Positions 24,988 to 36,095 of a DNA stretch of 64,000 bases are shown here, piece after piece. The stretch is from Lottia gigantea (taxonomy: Eukaryota; Mollusca; Gastropoda; Lottiidae). Both the position numbers and the translations under genes were made by a program. The stretch lies in contig NW_008707550.1 of NCBI RefSeq assembly GCF_000327385.1, positions 687,585 through 751,584 of the forward strand, given 5' to 3'. The notes beneath the pieces are model-generated. The model made no database searches. It saw nothing but the letters and a program-made list of their open reading frames with translations, and had not been told where the DNA came from. Within the stretch, counting starts at the first letter, position 1. Each line of letters starts with the position of its first letter.

Positions 24988-25905
24988 CTTTAGAGATTAA
25001 ATCATATTTTATTGGAGCTTGATCACTGATATTAGTGTGGTGATGGGCTGCTGAATTGAGAACACTGATTTCATGATCATTTAAAGGCTTTAGATGTTAA
25101 AGGGACTGGGGACCGGTGCCCCATTTGGAAGTTGATTTTAGTCTTGAATATATGTAAATAGTCTTCAAAAGTACTAGACATGTACAAAAATTGTTATTTC
25201 TATATACATATGTCTTTTCTATATATCACAGAGTATCTTAACGAGGATTCTTCATTGAAAGGTGGATATTTCTGGACATAAATGGATTTAAAGGCTTAAA
25301 TTTGGACAATGAACTGTGAACACTATTACTGATTGGCTAAGCAAATTTCCGTTTCTGAGACTAAAGTATGATTGGTCAAAAGAAATGGCGCATCTGTCCC
25401 TTTAAGCAAATTACTATTATTTTGACCTAGAATATTGAAATAATAAAAAGAAATTCAAGCACCAAAGATGTGCAAAATTAAAGAATTTTTCCTCTCAACT
25501 CGTGCAGACACTGTCAAAGTTTTTGAGGTATTGGAAACTGAGCTCCCATCAGTTGGAAAACAAAGAAAGTTTGTGGAATTCCATAGAAATTCTCATTCTG
25601 AAAATTATTCTTTGTAATGAAAATTGATCTCTGTTAGCTGTAGATTGATTGTGTATAGACAACTATAAAATTAGATATGTGACTGAAGAGAGATGAGTTA
25701 ATGTAGAGTGGTTAGTATATTATTATGTGGTCATGCTCCTTTAAATAGTCAATTAATTGTTGTATCGCTGATTTTTCATTTTTATCCATTTTACAGGAAG
25801 AAAGTCTTACACATGTTTATTTCCCTTTAAACACATTACAAATTTAGCACAATGTTGACAATTTTTTATATGACTTCTGTCCACTTTGATATAAAATTTA
25901 ATAAA
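24988..25905 (+). other. BMPR2: BMPR2 3' UTR with two candidate poly-A signals
   Basis: AATAAA occurs at 25442-25447 and at 25900-25905. A family A inverted-repeat element (25097-25405) lies before both, so the 3' UTR probably contains a transposon-derived hairpin. Which signal is used cannot be seen. Confidence 0.5.
25097..25405. mobile_element. TTAA-flanked inverted-repeat element, family A, in the BMPR2 3' UTR
   Basis: Left TTAAAGGGACtggGgaCCGGTGCCCCATTT and right AAATGGCGCATCTGTCCCTTTAA, both with TTAA. Long internal blocks are shared with 5427-5753 (TATGTCTTTTCTATATAT, GATTGGTCAAAAGAAATGG). Confidence 0.75.
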
Positions 25906-26157
25906 TTTATTCAGAGATGAATAAAAAAGTAGAAACAGATACAGTTTGTTCAAAGCTTGTGAACTAGCTAATAGAATTTTTTTTATTTCTATTGGCCATG
26001 CATTAAATATATTTGATCATTGGTATAACTTCAAAAATCTCTCATATCAAAAAATATAAAATCAATCAAGACATTGAACTTTTTGTCTTATATGTCAACA
26101 GTAATATTGACAAAATAGTTATTAAAATTTTGGTAATGAAAATATTGTGTACTGAAA

Positions 26158-26444
26158 TAAAAGGGATTGTAAATAGGTTTTCTAATTATTTTATGTCTAT
26201 AATAGGAGATATTGTTATTACCAATTTGAACCTTTACAATTTTCAATCAAGCCGTCTGTGGTTATTACAATTCCACTTAAACTAAGCATATAGGGCAGTT
26301 TTTGCATTAATGACGTCATTAAACACTTAGAAATAGTGGAATTGCAAGAACCCCAGACTTCTGATTGAAAACTGTAATTGTACAAATAGATGCTGTCAAT
26401 GGCCCTAATACCCATATATAGAAAACCAGTTACAATCCCTTTAA
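26158..26444. mobile_element. Family B palindromic element
   Basis: Left AAAGGGATTGTAAATAGGTTTTCT and right AGAAAACCAGTTACAATCCCTTTAA are inverted copies. The interior again has inverted CAAGCCGTCTGTGG and CCCCAGACTTCTGATTG blocks. Confidence 0.75.
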
Positions 26445-28078
26445 TGCAAGCAATCATAGGCTATTTAATTACTTGATGAGTTTAATTTTTTGTTTTTAGG
26501 TAAGATAATGAGCTGTTATTTAAAGCAGATAGTAATTTGAATGTAACTTGTTAAAGTAATATTTAAGTCCGATGATGAGTTGTAATAATGAGAATCAGAT
26601 TGTTTTTGTTATGAATATTAAGTGATAATATCTGAAAGTGCTTTGTTTATGTTTGTTTTCCTATTCGTTGTTATTGTATAATTTTTTTTCATCATTTTTT
26701 AAATAGGGCTCTTAACTTTATATCATTTGATTAAAATACCAATTTAGATATTTATTTTGTGTTTACTTCACTCAATCTAGATCTGACAATATCGTTCTCA
26801 AACTTCTCAATCTTTTAAACTGGTCATTTTATAGGTTAAGTTTGTATACATGCTTTTCAAATATTTGCATGAGTGAAGTAACTTGCAGAAAATATATGAA
26901 ACGTAATATCTTGAGTTTTAAGCTAAATGGTACTGGTCATGATTTTTTAGATACTTGTGATAAACCTTGGTAAAAAATTTAAAGTGAATGAAATGCATGG
27001 CAAAGAGCAGCCATGATCTTAACTCTTGTAATGTTGTACATTTACTGCGGCTTTGAATTATGCTCATGTTTGATGAAAATTTTGATTTTGATAATCATCT
27101 TCAAGCATCAGTCTTAATGCTTCCATTTAAATTCAACATAGATAGTTGATAAAATCAGCTAGGAATCTAATTCCTTATACTTTATTATATAGAAACATAT
27201 AACAATATTAACTATGTAAATTATTCGGCTAAAATCAAACTAAAACTACAAATATTTAAGGAGAGTCTTCAAAAGGCTAAGGCTAAAAAACGGTTTCCAT
27301 TTTTCAAATAGTTTTACAATTCTAATATATCATGCATTACCATTGAAATATTGCGTCTTTCTTTAAAAAACAAGATTCCATGCTCTTTTTAAAGAATATT
27401 TTAGAGAAATATAATTTGTTTTTAACTATTTATGAATTTTTGTTGGAAAAAAGCTTTGGCCATGTGCTAGTAGCAGAAACAAATGTCTTATTCTAAAAAT
27501 CTACCAAAACTACGCCATCTTATTTTCTTTCTAGTTATATTACACCTAAATAAACTACAATTTTTGAAGTATATAGCTTAATACAGTGCGGTAGGGTTAT
27601 ATACAACATATTTATAGTTCAATACTTCATTTTGTAATTATATATGATTGATGATGTTCTAAGATTTCTTTAGCATGGTTTTCCTTTTTAAAATTTGCAT
27701 TATTTGGAACTGGAATCAAATCCTGAAATTAATTCAAGTATTTATTATTGACATTATTTTGCCGAATTGATTTTAGCATCCTATTTCATTGGAATGGATT
27801 TTAGAATTCAAAACTGTTTCTTTTTTAATATTCATTATAATTTCTTGGAATAAAATGTATAGATATCAACTGTTTTCACTGTATATATTATACATATACA
27901 GCAAGTTAATTGTATTTGTGTATATTTTGGCTTTTCTCATTTACTATTCATTTATTATTGTTAATATTCATATTTCTTACTTCATTCTATTTACAACCTT
28001 TTATGACAACATTACTCTGTACAGATTTATAAGAATTATTTGGTTAATTAGATAATGATAGCAACATGTTCTGTTCAC

Positions 28079-28345
28079 TAAAAGGGATTGTAAAGAGGTT
28101 TTCTAAAATATTTTATGTGTATCAAGGGGACACTGATAACATCAATTTGCACCATTCCAATTTTTAGTCAGACAAATTCCACAAAAAATCTGTTTGACCA
28201 ATCGCAAATTAAGCTTTATCACATAAGGCCCTTCATGATTAGTGACATCATAAAAGTACAGGAATCACAGACGTCTGATTGAAAATTGAAATGGTGCAAA
28301 TTGATCCAACTTGTAATTTACATAAAAATAAATGTAGATATGTAT
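28079..28345. mobile_element. Family B element, right end lost or diverged
   Basis: Left end AAAAGGGATTGTAAAGAGGTTTTCT is close to the 20325 and 26158 copies. CACCATTCCAATTTTTAGTCAGAC is answered by GTCTGATTGAAAATTGAAATGGTG, giving a hairpin. The terminal right block is not recognisable. Confidence 0.6.
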
Positions 28346-30413
28346 ACATATTGAAATCCTAAATATAGCTTCAAGTTAGTTTGACTTTAAAGTTGAGGAA
28401 ATGGTAGATTCAAACGGAAAAGCATTGGATCACACAATTTGCTTCAAATTTTCTACAATGCTTTATGATACATCAATATCAGATCTCTTTAAAATCTTAA
28501 ATTAATAACTATTTTAGGTTTCAGCAGAATTTTTACGACAAATGAACTATTGATTTTTAAATGCTTTTGCTTTGATTTTGAGCATGTTAACTTCATTATG
28601 AACAATAAATTTTTGGTAATTTTGCGAGATTAAGAAATTGTTTTTTCTGTAAGTAATGCAGTTCCTTACCAAATTTGGAATTCTATACATTAAAAATATT
28701 AATAACATATATTTACAACATTTTTTTATTATTACTAAAATCAGATCTATATGACATTGCCAAATCAAAAGTCAAAAGTCTGCTACTGTAATTAGTTTAA
28801 TTAAGTATGGGTCATAAGTGTTTTCTGTTTTATCTGATCTTCATAGTATACATACTTCAACTATATTGATATTGTGGATCTGGAATTTGAACTCTGGAAT
28901 ATTCTTATAAATCATGTTATCTTTTAATTTATTTGCATAATTTATGATTTTAGTGCTTCACTTGTTATTTAATCAGTTATTTAAAGAACTTTAGTAGTTT
29001 TCATTATAAAATCTACTTTTTGTGAAAAATGAAATAATTTGTATATGTGCCTAATACTGTATGCATTATTCAGTGACAGAATTCCTATCAGAATTCAACA
29101 TTCAAATCACTAGTGTGTTTAAAAATGTCTTCTCCAAGAATAAGTTATTTCCATGTGCAACATACAGTAAGACATGTAGATCAGCTACATTTTCCTCCCT
29201 TTATTTGGCCTGTTTTTTTTTTTTTTTGAAGAAAAGGGAAGTGCTAAGTAATCTTGTTAGGGAGTCCTGAAATAGCTTTCAAAGACAGACAACTTTCATT
29301 TATCAACATCAGAGTACTTCATAGGACTTCAAATGACTGACCAAGCTAATATACAAGTCATAGTTCTCAATATTTTAATCATGGTTTGCAGGATGAGACT
29401 GATGATTTGACATTTTAAAACTTGGAACTTTGTTTCAAAATAAGCAACAGAATTTATGTAATTTTCATAAAGTTTATAAAATAAGGATTACAATTGATGT
29501 TAATGGAAAGCCAAAGTTGACCTCATAAGCGTCTCATTAAAATTGGACCATTCTTTCATTATCATTAGCAGACGATAACGAGTTAGGTCAGAAGAATAAT
29601 TTGAGGAAATTTCAAGAGGACTGTCGTTAGACCTTAACTGAAGTGGCTACAATAAAAATAAAAGTTGATAACAACTGGAATGAAAGTTTGGTCTAATTTT
29701 AATTAGACTGACCTCATAGTGTAATAAACCTGTGTTATTATTGAAGTTAGCCCACACAGCCACTTTAAATTGTTTCCTTTTTGTAATTGATAAATACTTA
29801 ATATACCTACATTTTAAGTGTAATAAAAGCTTTGCAACTTGATTGATGCCCACATGTTAAGATTTGAAAGGTGATATGTAAAGATGCATGCTGAAAATAT
29901 TGTAAATGATGCTTAATTGATTCACTGATAATGCAAATAAATCAGCCTGTGTGTACATAACTAGTTATCTATTTTACATGTTATTTTATTTCATTTCCAT
30001 ATGAATATAGCAGAATATACAGCCAGTCTTATGAGTTTTAAGTGTTTTAGTGTTCAATTAAAATTTAAACTGACTCTACTCTAGACAGTTGCTGTTGAAA
30101 AATCTACCAGAAGCTTGATAAATTACAAAACAGTACTTTACAATAATATCAGAACTTAATTTCCATATGAACTAAAAATTGCCTGGTTGTTCAGCCTTCA
30201 ATCATTAATTTAATTTCCATCTGATGAGGGATCTTTAATGTGCAAAGGCCTCATTTTATTGCCTATCAGAACAATCAGTTTTCACTTTTCACACAGCCCC
30301 TATTGTTTGGATTATTATTTTTTGCAGATTCCAATATTTGTAGGGTTATTTTCTGTCTCTGGCGCACTTCATCAACACTTGACTTGAACATTTTCGTTTC
30401 TTTTTATGTTTTC

Positions 30414-30419
30414 TTTATT
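30414..30419 (-). terminator. Candidate poly-A signal of the WH2-array gene
   Basis: AATAAA on the - strand (TTTATT on +), about 110 bases beyond the stop codon at 30528-30530. Position and strand fit; not otherwise supported. Confidence 0.45.
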
Positions 30420-30527
30420 TCTCCATTCACAATCTGTATCAATTTATCTACTGACGTTTCTTGTAACTCAAGTTTAACTCACGTTTAAGATCTTGTGACT
30501 GTCGTCTACTATCTTTCAGAAACCTCT

Positions 30528-32690
30528 TTAATTGGATACTTTGTTGGAGGTTTTTCTGAATTTAAATCCCTTTATGATATCGGAAAAAGTTTCTTCCTGT
30601 ACAGATGGTTGTTGTATTTTCCGATCCTTTACGCTTTTAAGATTTGGCTTTAAAACAGCTTGAGATAGGAGATCTCCATGATCCATAGGTTTTGATCTCA
30701 GGGATCTGTCAGCCACAGGTTTTAAGGTGCGACCCGCTTTGATGCTTTGGAAAATGTCAGAACCTCCTTTAGATGTTGATTCAGACACCACTACTGGTTT
30801 TAAATTGACTCCTGCCTGGATACTCTTAAGGAAATTAGGAGGACTGTCAGAAATGGTTTCTGGTCCAGGTTCTGTGACTGATTTTAATTTGACTCCTGCC
30901 TGGATACTCTTAAGGAAATCGGGAGGGCCGTCAGAAATAGTTTCTGGTCCAGGTTCTGTGGCTGGTTTTAATTTGACTCCTGCCTGGATACTCTTAAGGA
31001 AATCGGGAGGGCCGTCAGAAATAGTTCCTGGTCCAGGTTCTGTGGCTGATTTTAATTTGACTCCTGTTTGGATACTTTTAAGGAAATTTGGAGGGCTGTC
31101 AGAAATAGTTCCTGGTCCAGGTTCTGTGGCTGGTTTTAATTTGACTCCTGCCTGGATACTCTTAAGGAAATCGGGAGGGCCGTCAGAAATAGTTTCTGGT
31201 CCAGGTTCTGTGGCTGGTTTTAATTTGACTCCTGTTTGGATACTCTTAAGGAAATCAGGAGGGCCGTCAGAAATAGTTTCTGGTCCAGGTTCTGTGGCTG
31301 GTTTTAATTTGACTCCTGCTTGGATACTTTTAAGAAAATCGGGAGGGCTGTCAGAAATAGTTTCTGGTCCAGGTTTTAATTTGACTCCTGCTTGGATACT
31401 TTTAAGGAAATCAGGAGGGCCGTCAGAAATAGTTCCTGGTCCAGGTTCTGTGGCTGGTTTTAATTTGACTCCTGCTTGGATACTTTTAAGGAAATCAGGA
31501 GGGCCGTCAGAAATAGTTTCTGGTCCAGGTTCTGTGGCTGGTTTTAATTTGACTCCTGCTTGGATACTTTTAAGGAAATCGGGAGGGCTGCCAAAATAAG
31601 TGTCTGGTTCAGGTTCTGTGACTGGTTTTAATTTGACACCAGCCTTGATACTTTGATTAAAATCCAAGGGACGTTTTGAATTAGATTCTAATCCAGGTTG
31701 CTTGGCTTCTTGAGACTGAGTATGAAAATCTGGAATTGGAGGCGGTGGCGGAACAGACGAAGAATAATTTTGTTGTTGAGTGTGAGAATGTGATGTTGGT
31801 TGACCTGGGTGTGTTGGTTGAGTTGATGAAGAAATATCTTTTGATTGATCGTTACCATCGCATGACTTTTGTGATTTTGACAGTTTTTCAGGCTTTACTT
31901 TTTTTGAAGTTTGTTGTGTTGGTGATTCATGCATATTTGTTGCATTTCTGAGCGTTTTTTCTACCTGTCTATCTTTTGATGTACTTTTCTTTCTTGATGC
32001 TGATATGTCTGATACACTGCTTCTTGCGTCCGACTCCTGAATTCCATTGGCATATACTGACGGACTGAGTTCTTTTATAAGTGATTCATCAGTCTTCTTT
32101 GGTGAGAGTTGGGTCTTTCTAGGCGTTGAACCAGGGTCTGTTAAGGATTTTGATAATAAGAGATTTGATCCACTGACTGTTCTGACTGAATCAGATGGCA
32201 ATGCAGTAGTCGACCTTCCCTGTTCTCTTGGTGTTCGTCTTGCTGATCTTTTTTGTGTATCAGAATGTCTAGGTTTACCACCCTCACGTGTTACCGACTG
32301 ACTTCCATGAGATTTACTCTGTGTTCTAGTTGGTGATGATTCAAACTCTGTGGTATATCCTGATAGAGTTATCTCATTTACTTCTGATGTGTTCGATGGA
32401 GCGAGGGTTTCTGTTTGAGATGCATTATACTTTTTTGATGGCAATTGGCGAGCCTTTCTCCACAGTGGACTAGTTTCTTTTGCTGTAGATCTTCTTTGAG
32501 CTTTTAATGGTAAATTAGATCTTGATGATTTGGAGTCATGCCGAGCTACCCCTTCGTTAACAGCAGGGTTTGTAGACTTTTTAAAAAGAGGTTTGACTTC
32601 AACTGTCTTTAACTGACCATGAGTCTTGGAATAAGGCGATCTATTTTGCTGTAAACCTCTTATTTTGTCAGTGCTTCTTCTGCTCAATTC
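30528..32690 (-). CDS. Last exon: PPPPP tract and twelve tandem WH2-like motifs (actin-binding)
   Basis: A - strand acceptor (AAAGTTTCAG) opens in phase 0 with ELSRRSTDK, directly continuing the exon at 33129-33183; 720 residues to the stop. The first ~320 are Ser/Thr/Lys-rich and probably disordered. Then comes SSVPPPPPIPDF, a profilin- or EVH1-type tract, and from about 31672 to 30715 twelve copies of DFLKSIQAGVKLKPA-like motifs: hydrophobic pair, Ile, Gly, then LK plus P/S and V/A. This is the WH2 pattern (WASP ALLDQIREGIQLKSV), which binds monomeric actin. Spacers read TEPGPETISDGPP, so most units are 28 residues (84 bp); one is shorter. Motif 12 (DIFQSIKAGRTLKPV) and a degenerate thirteenth (DLLSQAVLKPNLKSV) are more diverged. 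Actin binding is inference from motif. No named family recognised. Confidence 0.88.
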   Translation of the reverse strand, partial: ELSRRSTDKIRGLQQNRSPYSKTHGQLKTVEVKPLFKKSTNPAVNEGVARHDSKSSRSNLPLKAQRRSTAKETSPLWRKARQLPSKKYNASQTETLAPSNTSEVNEITLSGYTTEFESSPTRTQSKSHGSQSVTREGGKPRHSDTQKRSARRTPREQGRSTTALPSDSVRTVSGSNLLLSKSLTDPGSTPRKTQLSPKKTDESLIKELSPSVYANGIQESDARSSVSDISASRKKSTSKDRQVEKTLRNATNMHESPTQQTSKKVKPEKLSKSQKSCDGNDQSKDISSSTQPTHPGQPTSHSHTQQQNYSSSVPPPPPIPDFHTQSQEAKQPGLESNSKRPLDFNQSIKAGVKLKPVTEPEPDTYFGSPPDFLKSIQAGVKLKPATEPGPETISDGPPDFLKSIQAGVKLKPATEPGPGTISDGPPDFLKSIQAGVKLKPGPETISDSPPDFLKSIQAGVKLKPATEPGPETISDGPPDFLKSIQTGVKLKPATEPGPETISDGPPDFLKSIQAGVKLKPATEPGPGTISDSPPNFLKSIQTGVKLKSATEPGPGTISDGPPDFLKSIQAGVKLKPATEPGPETISDGPPDFLKSIQAGVKLKSVTEPGPETISDSPPNFLKSIQAGVNLKPVVVSESTSKGGSDIFQSIKAGRTLKPVADRSLRSKPMDHGDLLSQAVLKPNLKSVKDRKIQQPSVQEETFSDIIKGFKFRKTSNKVSN
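30715..31672 (-). repeat. 84-bp coding tandem repeat (WH2 array)
   Basis: The units are nearly identical at DNA level, most differing at only a few positions. Two sub-types alternate: one with CCTGCCTGGATACTCTTAAG and one with CCTGCTTGGATACTTTTAAG (+ strand). One unit near 31356-31380 lacks part of the spacer. Higher identity in the middle than at the edges is typical of arrays that grow by unequal exchange. Confidence 0.92.
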
Positions 32691-33128
32691 CTGAAACTTT
32701 AAATCAGAGACTTAAAGTTTTGCAGACAAGTTCTGTCAAAAATGTACTTTTTTTTGGCGTTATTTTACATTTTAATGGCCCAATATTTTGTCTGAGATAT
32801 GGGAGCTGTGGTGGCTCGGTAAGTTAGACGCTTGCTCACAAACCTGAGGGTCTTGGGTTCAATCCTTGCATAGATGCTACTTTCAGATATTTAAACCTGT
32901 CAAGAGAGGCTGATATGGAAAAAGGCCTGTGTGCTACAGGCTGTGCATGTTAAAGATCCCGCGACATTTGAAAAGAAGAAGCTAATGCTGCCCTGGCAAA
33001 ATTTCCCTTATTGTACCCTACGTGGCGTGCTGGTCTTCATTAGCCCACATGGTGCAGAAGAGTAGGATGTAAGACTCCATTCGTTAACTTTATATATATA
33101 CACAGGTGGAAAGCATTGTTATACTCAC
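32691..33128 (-). other. Intron of the WH2-array gene containing a SINE
   Basis: Donor GGTGAGTAT at 33128 downward and acceptor AAAGTTTCAG ending at 32691. Most of the intron is the SINE listed at 32806-33090. Confidence 0.8.
32806..33090 (+). mobile_element. tRNA-derived SINE
   Basis: The head carries RNA polymerase III boxes: A-like TGGCTCGGTAAGTTAG and B GGGTTCAATCC, about 40 bases apart. The body contains CTGTGCATGTTAAAGATCCC, a block that I recall as part of a central domain shared by many invertebrate SINEs. The tail runs into TATATATA. It lies antisense to the host gene, inside an intron. It is not a tRNA gene: the clover-leaf cannot be completed. Confidence 0.8.
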
Positions 33129-33183
33129 CTTTGAAGTGCTCTCTTTTTCTAATTTCTTGCTCTGCTTGCATGCATCATAAATT
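33129..33183 (-). CDS. WH2-array gene, juxtamembrane exon
   Basis: A 55-base exon between TTTTGTAG and GTGAGT. With the two bases left by the exon at 34018 it reads V-IYDACKQSKKLEKESTSK. The basic run right after the membrane helix (KQSKK) is what the positive-inside rule expects on the cytoplasmic side. The phase fits both neighbours exactly, which is the main support. Confidence 0.82.
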
Positions 33184-34017
33184 CTACAAAACATTCAAAT
33201 TTGTTTTATCTTTTAGCTCACTAAAAAACGAAACTGTTGAAAAATGACATAAAATCTGCCAATCGTTTTCGTCATTTCATGCAAAACCTCGATTTTTTTG
33301 TAGGTCAAAAATGTGTTTTGCTCAAATTTGTGAAAACTATACATTAAAATCTAGAGTAATGTGCCCTAAAACGTATCTGAAAGTTTAGAATAAAAAAATT
33401 CCAGCCGTTAATTTTTAAACACCACATGTTTTTTTAAATATTTAAACATTACGTAAGGTTTTTATGTTTGTTATGCATTTTGAAAGCTGTTAGAAAACTA
33501 CTGTACAGTTTTGAGCGAAATAAGCGTCTGATTGATGATGAATATGTCTCCTACGTATTCTAAAGGATTCAACTAATAATATCGAGCCATTATAAGCCAA
33601 ACACCAAAACTAGGTCATACTACTTAATAAACAATTAGTAGTACACTCCGTTTTTAATTAACCCTTTTAAAACAAATACAGTTGGATCAAATAGATAAAT
33701 AGACATAAATAGCATACTTTGGAAATATTTTCAGGTATAATTTAATATGTTTTTGATAATGAAAATTTTAAAAAAAAGCGGAATACCCCTTTAATAGAAA
33801 TCTACAGAGTGAAGATGAAACTTCAAAGAAAAATTTATTTACAGATAAGACCTGAATGACAGAGCATCCCTTCTTGATGCCATGCTGTTCATTTTGATTT
33901 TATATTCTACGTAAGATTGTTAGTAACCTGAGATAAGTACATGACTTTAGAGCAGATTTGAAAAATTGTTACAAGTACACTGGTTAATTAAAATCTAACA
34001 AAATTATTTTAACTTAC

Positions 34018-34102
34018 ACTATAGAAATTATGATGATTCCAACACATGTTACACAAACAGCAACATTAACTATTAAAAGAATATACCAAGAACCATTGGA
34101 CT
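34018..34102 (-). CDS. WH2-array gene, transmembrane exon
   Basis: An 85-base exon between TTCTTTTAG and GTAAGT. It reads (E)SNGSWYILLIV, then NVAVCVTCVGIIIISI, an uninterrupted hydrophobic stretch of about 24 residues starting at WYI, clearly a membrane-spanning helix. The helix is followed by positive charges in the next exon, so the PPPPP and WH2 part should face the cytosol. NGS is a possible glycosylation site but very close to the membrane. The acceptor lies 18 bases from the end of a tandem-cored element. Confidence 0.85.
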
Positions 34103-34120
34103 CTAAAAGAACAAACGAGT

Positions 34121-35166
34121 GGTTGCCTAGCAAGATACGCCAACTTTCTTGATACATTTTCAGTATATCAAGGGCGGTCAACTATCTGTGTCAAATCATA
34201 CTAAAAATCTTATTTTTGCAAAATGTTGATTTAAACACATATTGTTTAATAAAATTCTGACATAAACTGTCACCTCCATCGCATTAACAAGCCAACAAAT
34301 TTTGATGCATTTTTACTAAGTCAAGGGAAATAACTCAAATTCTGTTTATCGAAAAATCATCAAATTCAATCTTGACTAAGATCTCATCATTATAAATGAT
34401 CATAGCAAAATTTCATTTAAATCAAAGGAAAACTGTAGTCTCTATTGTGTTCACAAACAAATTTTGACGCATTTTTCATAAATCAAGGGTAATAACTCAA
34501 AAAATTTCATCGAAAGATCGTCAATTTCGAACTTGTCTAAGATCTCATCATTATAATTGATCACACCAAATTTAATTTAAATCGGTGAAAATTGTAGTCT
34601 CTTTTGTGTTCACAAACAAATTTTGATGCGTTTTTCTAAATCAAGGGCAATAACTCAAAAACCGTTCATGGAAAGATGGCCAAGTTTGAAGTTGTCCAAG
34701 ATCTCATCACTATAAATGACCACACTAAGTTTCATTTAAATCGAATGAAAACTGTAGTCTCTTTTGTGTTCACAAACAAATTTTGATGGGTTTTTTCTTA
34801 GTCAAGGGCTGTAACTCAAAAAGCGTTCGGCGTTCATCGAAAGATAGCCACATTCGAATTTGTGCAAGATCTCATCATTACAAATATTCACACCAAATTT
34901 CATTTAAATTGGATGAAAACTATAATCTCTATTGTGTTCACAACCAAATTTTGACACGTTTTTTTCTAAGCCAAGGGCAACAACTCAAAAACCGTTTATC
35001 TAAAGATCGTCAGGTTCGAACTTGTCCAAGATCTCATTAATTGATCACACCAAATTTCATTCAAAAACTGTTGTCTCTATAGCGTTCACAAGCCAATTGT
35101 GGACAGATGGACGGACCGATAGGGGGGACAACAATATATGACAGCATGATAATGTGGGCATATAAA
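34121..35166 (-). repeat. Tandem-cored 'pearl-like' element, copy 2, inside an intron of the WH2 gene
   Basis: On the - strand it opens TTTTTATATGCCCACATTAT and ends GGCGTATCTTGCTAGGCAACC, a worn version of the family 3' hairpin. The core has five to six units of about 160-168 bp, each with the + strand block AATTTTGATGCGTTTTTCTA, then TCAAGGGCAATAACTCAAAA. The core sequence is unlike that of copy 1. Confidence 0.75.
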
Positions 35167-35372
35167 AACAATTATTCTTTACATGGATATAGGCATTTAA
35201 ATATTTGCTTTTTACCAGGATTTATTCTGTATCACTTTTCAAAATTTAATAGACAAACTAATCATTTGATTGTAAGTAGTCCTTCTTTTTAATTTTTTTG
35301 TTAAACTATTTGAAACTGTATCCTAATGAAAACTTTTTTACCTGGTTGAAATCTTAAAATTTCCAAACATAC

Positions 35373-35465
35373 CTTTTGAATCTGGAGTGGATTTCGTGGC
35401 CTTTTCAAGTTTGAGATTTTCTTTTCGAACAACTTCTTTTTCTTGCACCCACCCATTTTCTGCCT
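35373..35465 (-). CDS. WH2-array gene, most upstream exon recognised
   Basis: A 93-base exon between CTTTTTCAG and GTATGT on the - strand. It reads AENGWVQEKEVVRKENLKLE then KATKSTPDSK, hydrophilic and highly charged, and precedes the membrane helix, so it should be extracytoplasmic or the N-terminal cytosolic part. It starts with two bases of a split codon, so at least one more exon lies upstream; I could not find it or a signal peptide in 35.5-45 kb. Identity of this exon is less certain than that of the next two because it rests on phase and splice sites alone. Confidence 0.65.
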
Positions 35466-35473
35466 CTGAAAAA

Positions 35474-36095
35474 GTTAGCTTGCAAGGCAAGGTAATATAC
35501 GCCAACTAGCAGCTTTGATTTTGAATAAAAATATTTGGCTACAGTTACAATTAGCAATATGAAATATTCAACCGTCAGTCATACACTTCTTTGGAACTCG
35601 TTGTGGCGATACTGTATAATATTACCAAGTTTTGTCAAAATCTGTCAAGAATTGTGCCATCTAGAGTGTTTATGGGGTAAAAATTAAACGCTTTTTCAAG
35701 AACAAGGGCAATAACTCATACTAATAATTTTTTGATTTTTCTGATTTTCGATAGGGTTCATCCTTTGGATGATAATAAACACTCGAACACTAAGTTTCGT
35801 CAGAGTGTTTACATGCTAAAAGTTTTCTAGAACAAGGGCAATAATTCATTTCTCGATTATTCTGATTTTCAATAGAGTTCATCCTTGGGTGATTACTAAC
35901 ACTCATACCAAGTTTCATCAAAATTTTGCCTTCTAGTGTGTTTATGAGTTTTTCAAGAACAAGGGCAATAACTCATACCAAATATTTTTCGATTTTTCTG
36001 ATTTTCAATAGGGTTCATCATTGGGTGATTACAAACAACCAAACCAAGTTTCGTTGAAATCAGTCAAGAATTGTGCCTTGTAGAGTGTTTACGAG
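35474..36095 (-). repeat. Tandem-cored element, copy 3, truncated, abutting a splice acceptor
   Basis: On the - strand the 3' end (GGCGTATATTACCTTGCCTTGCAAGCTAAC) stops 6 bases before the acceptor AG at 35467-35466. Internal units carry GAACAAGGGCAATAACTCAT on + at about 130-bp steps. The 5' end with ACGCCCACAT is missing. Confidence 0.65.

Larger units (their letters stand above)
25906..30413. other. Intergenic, convergent ends of BMPR2 and the WH2 gene
   Basis: No gene is supported. The stretch is strongly A+T-rich with scattered short open frames. It holds family B elements at 26158-26444 and 28079-28345 and nothing else that I can name. The two flanking genes point toward each other. Confidence 0.6.

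Noticed and set aside
30727-31599. A 290-residue open frame on the + strand
   Set aside because: It is the antisense shadow of the WH2 repeat array; its regularity comes from the 84-bp units.
32806-32880. tRNA gene
   Set aside because: Only the A and B boxes survive and a SINE body follows, so it is a SINE head.
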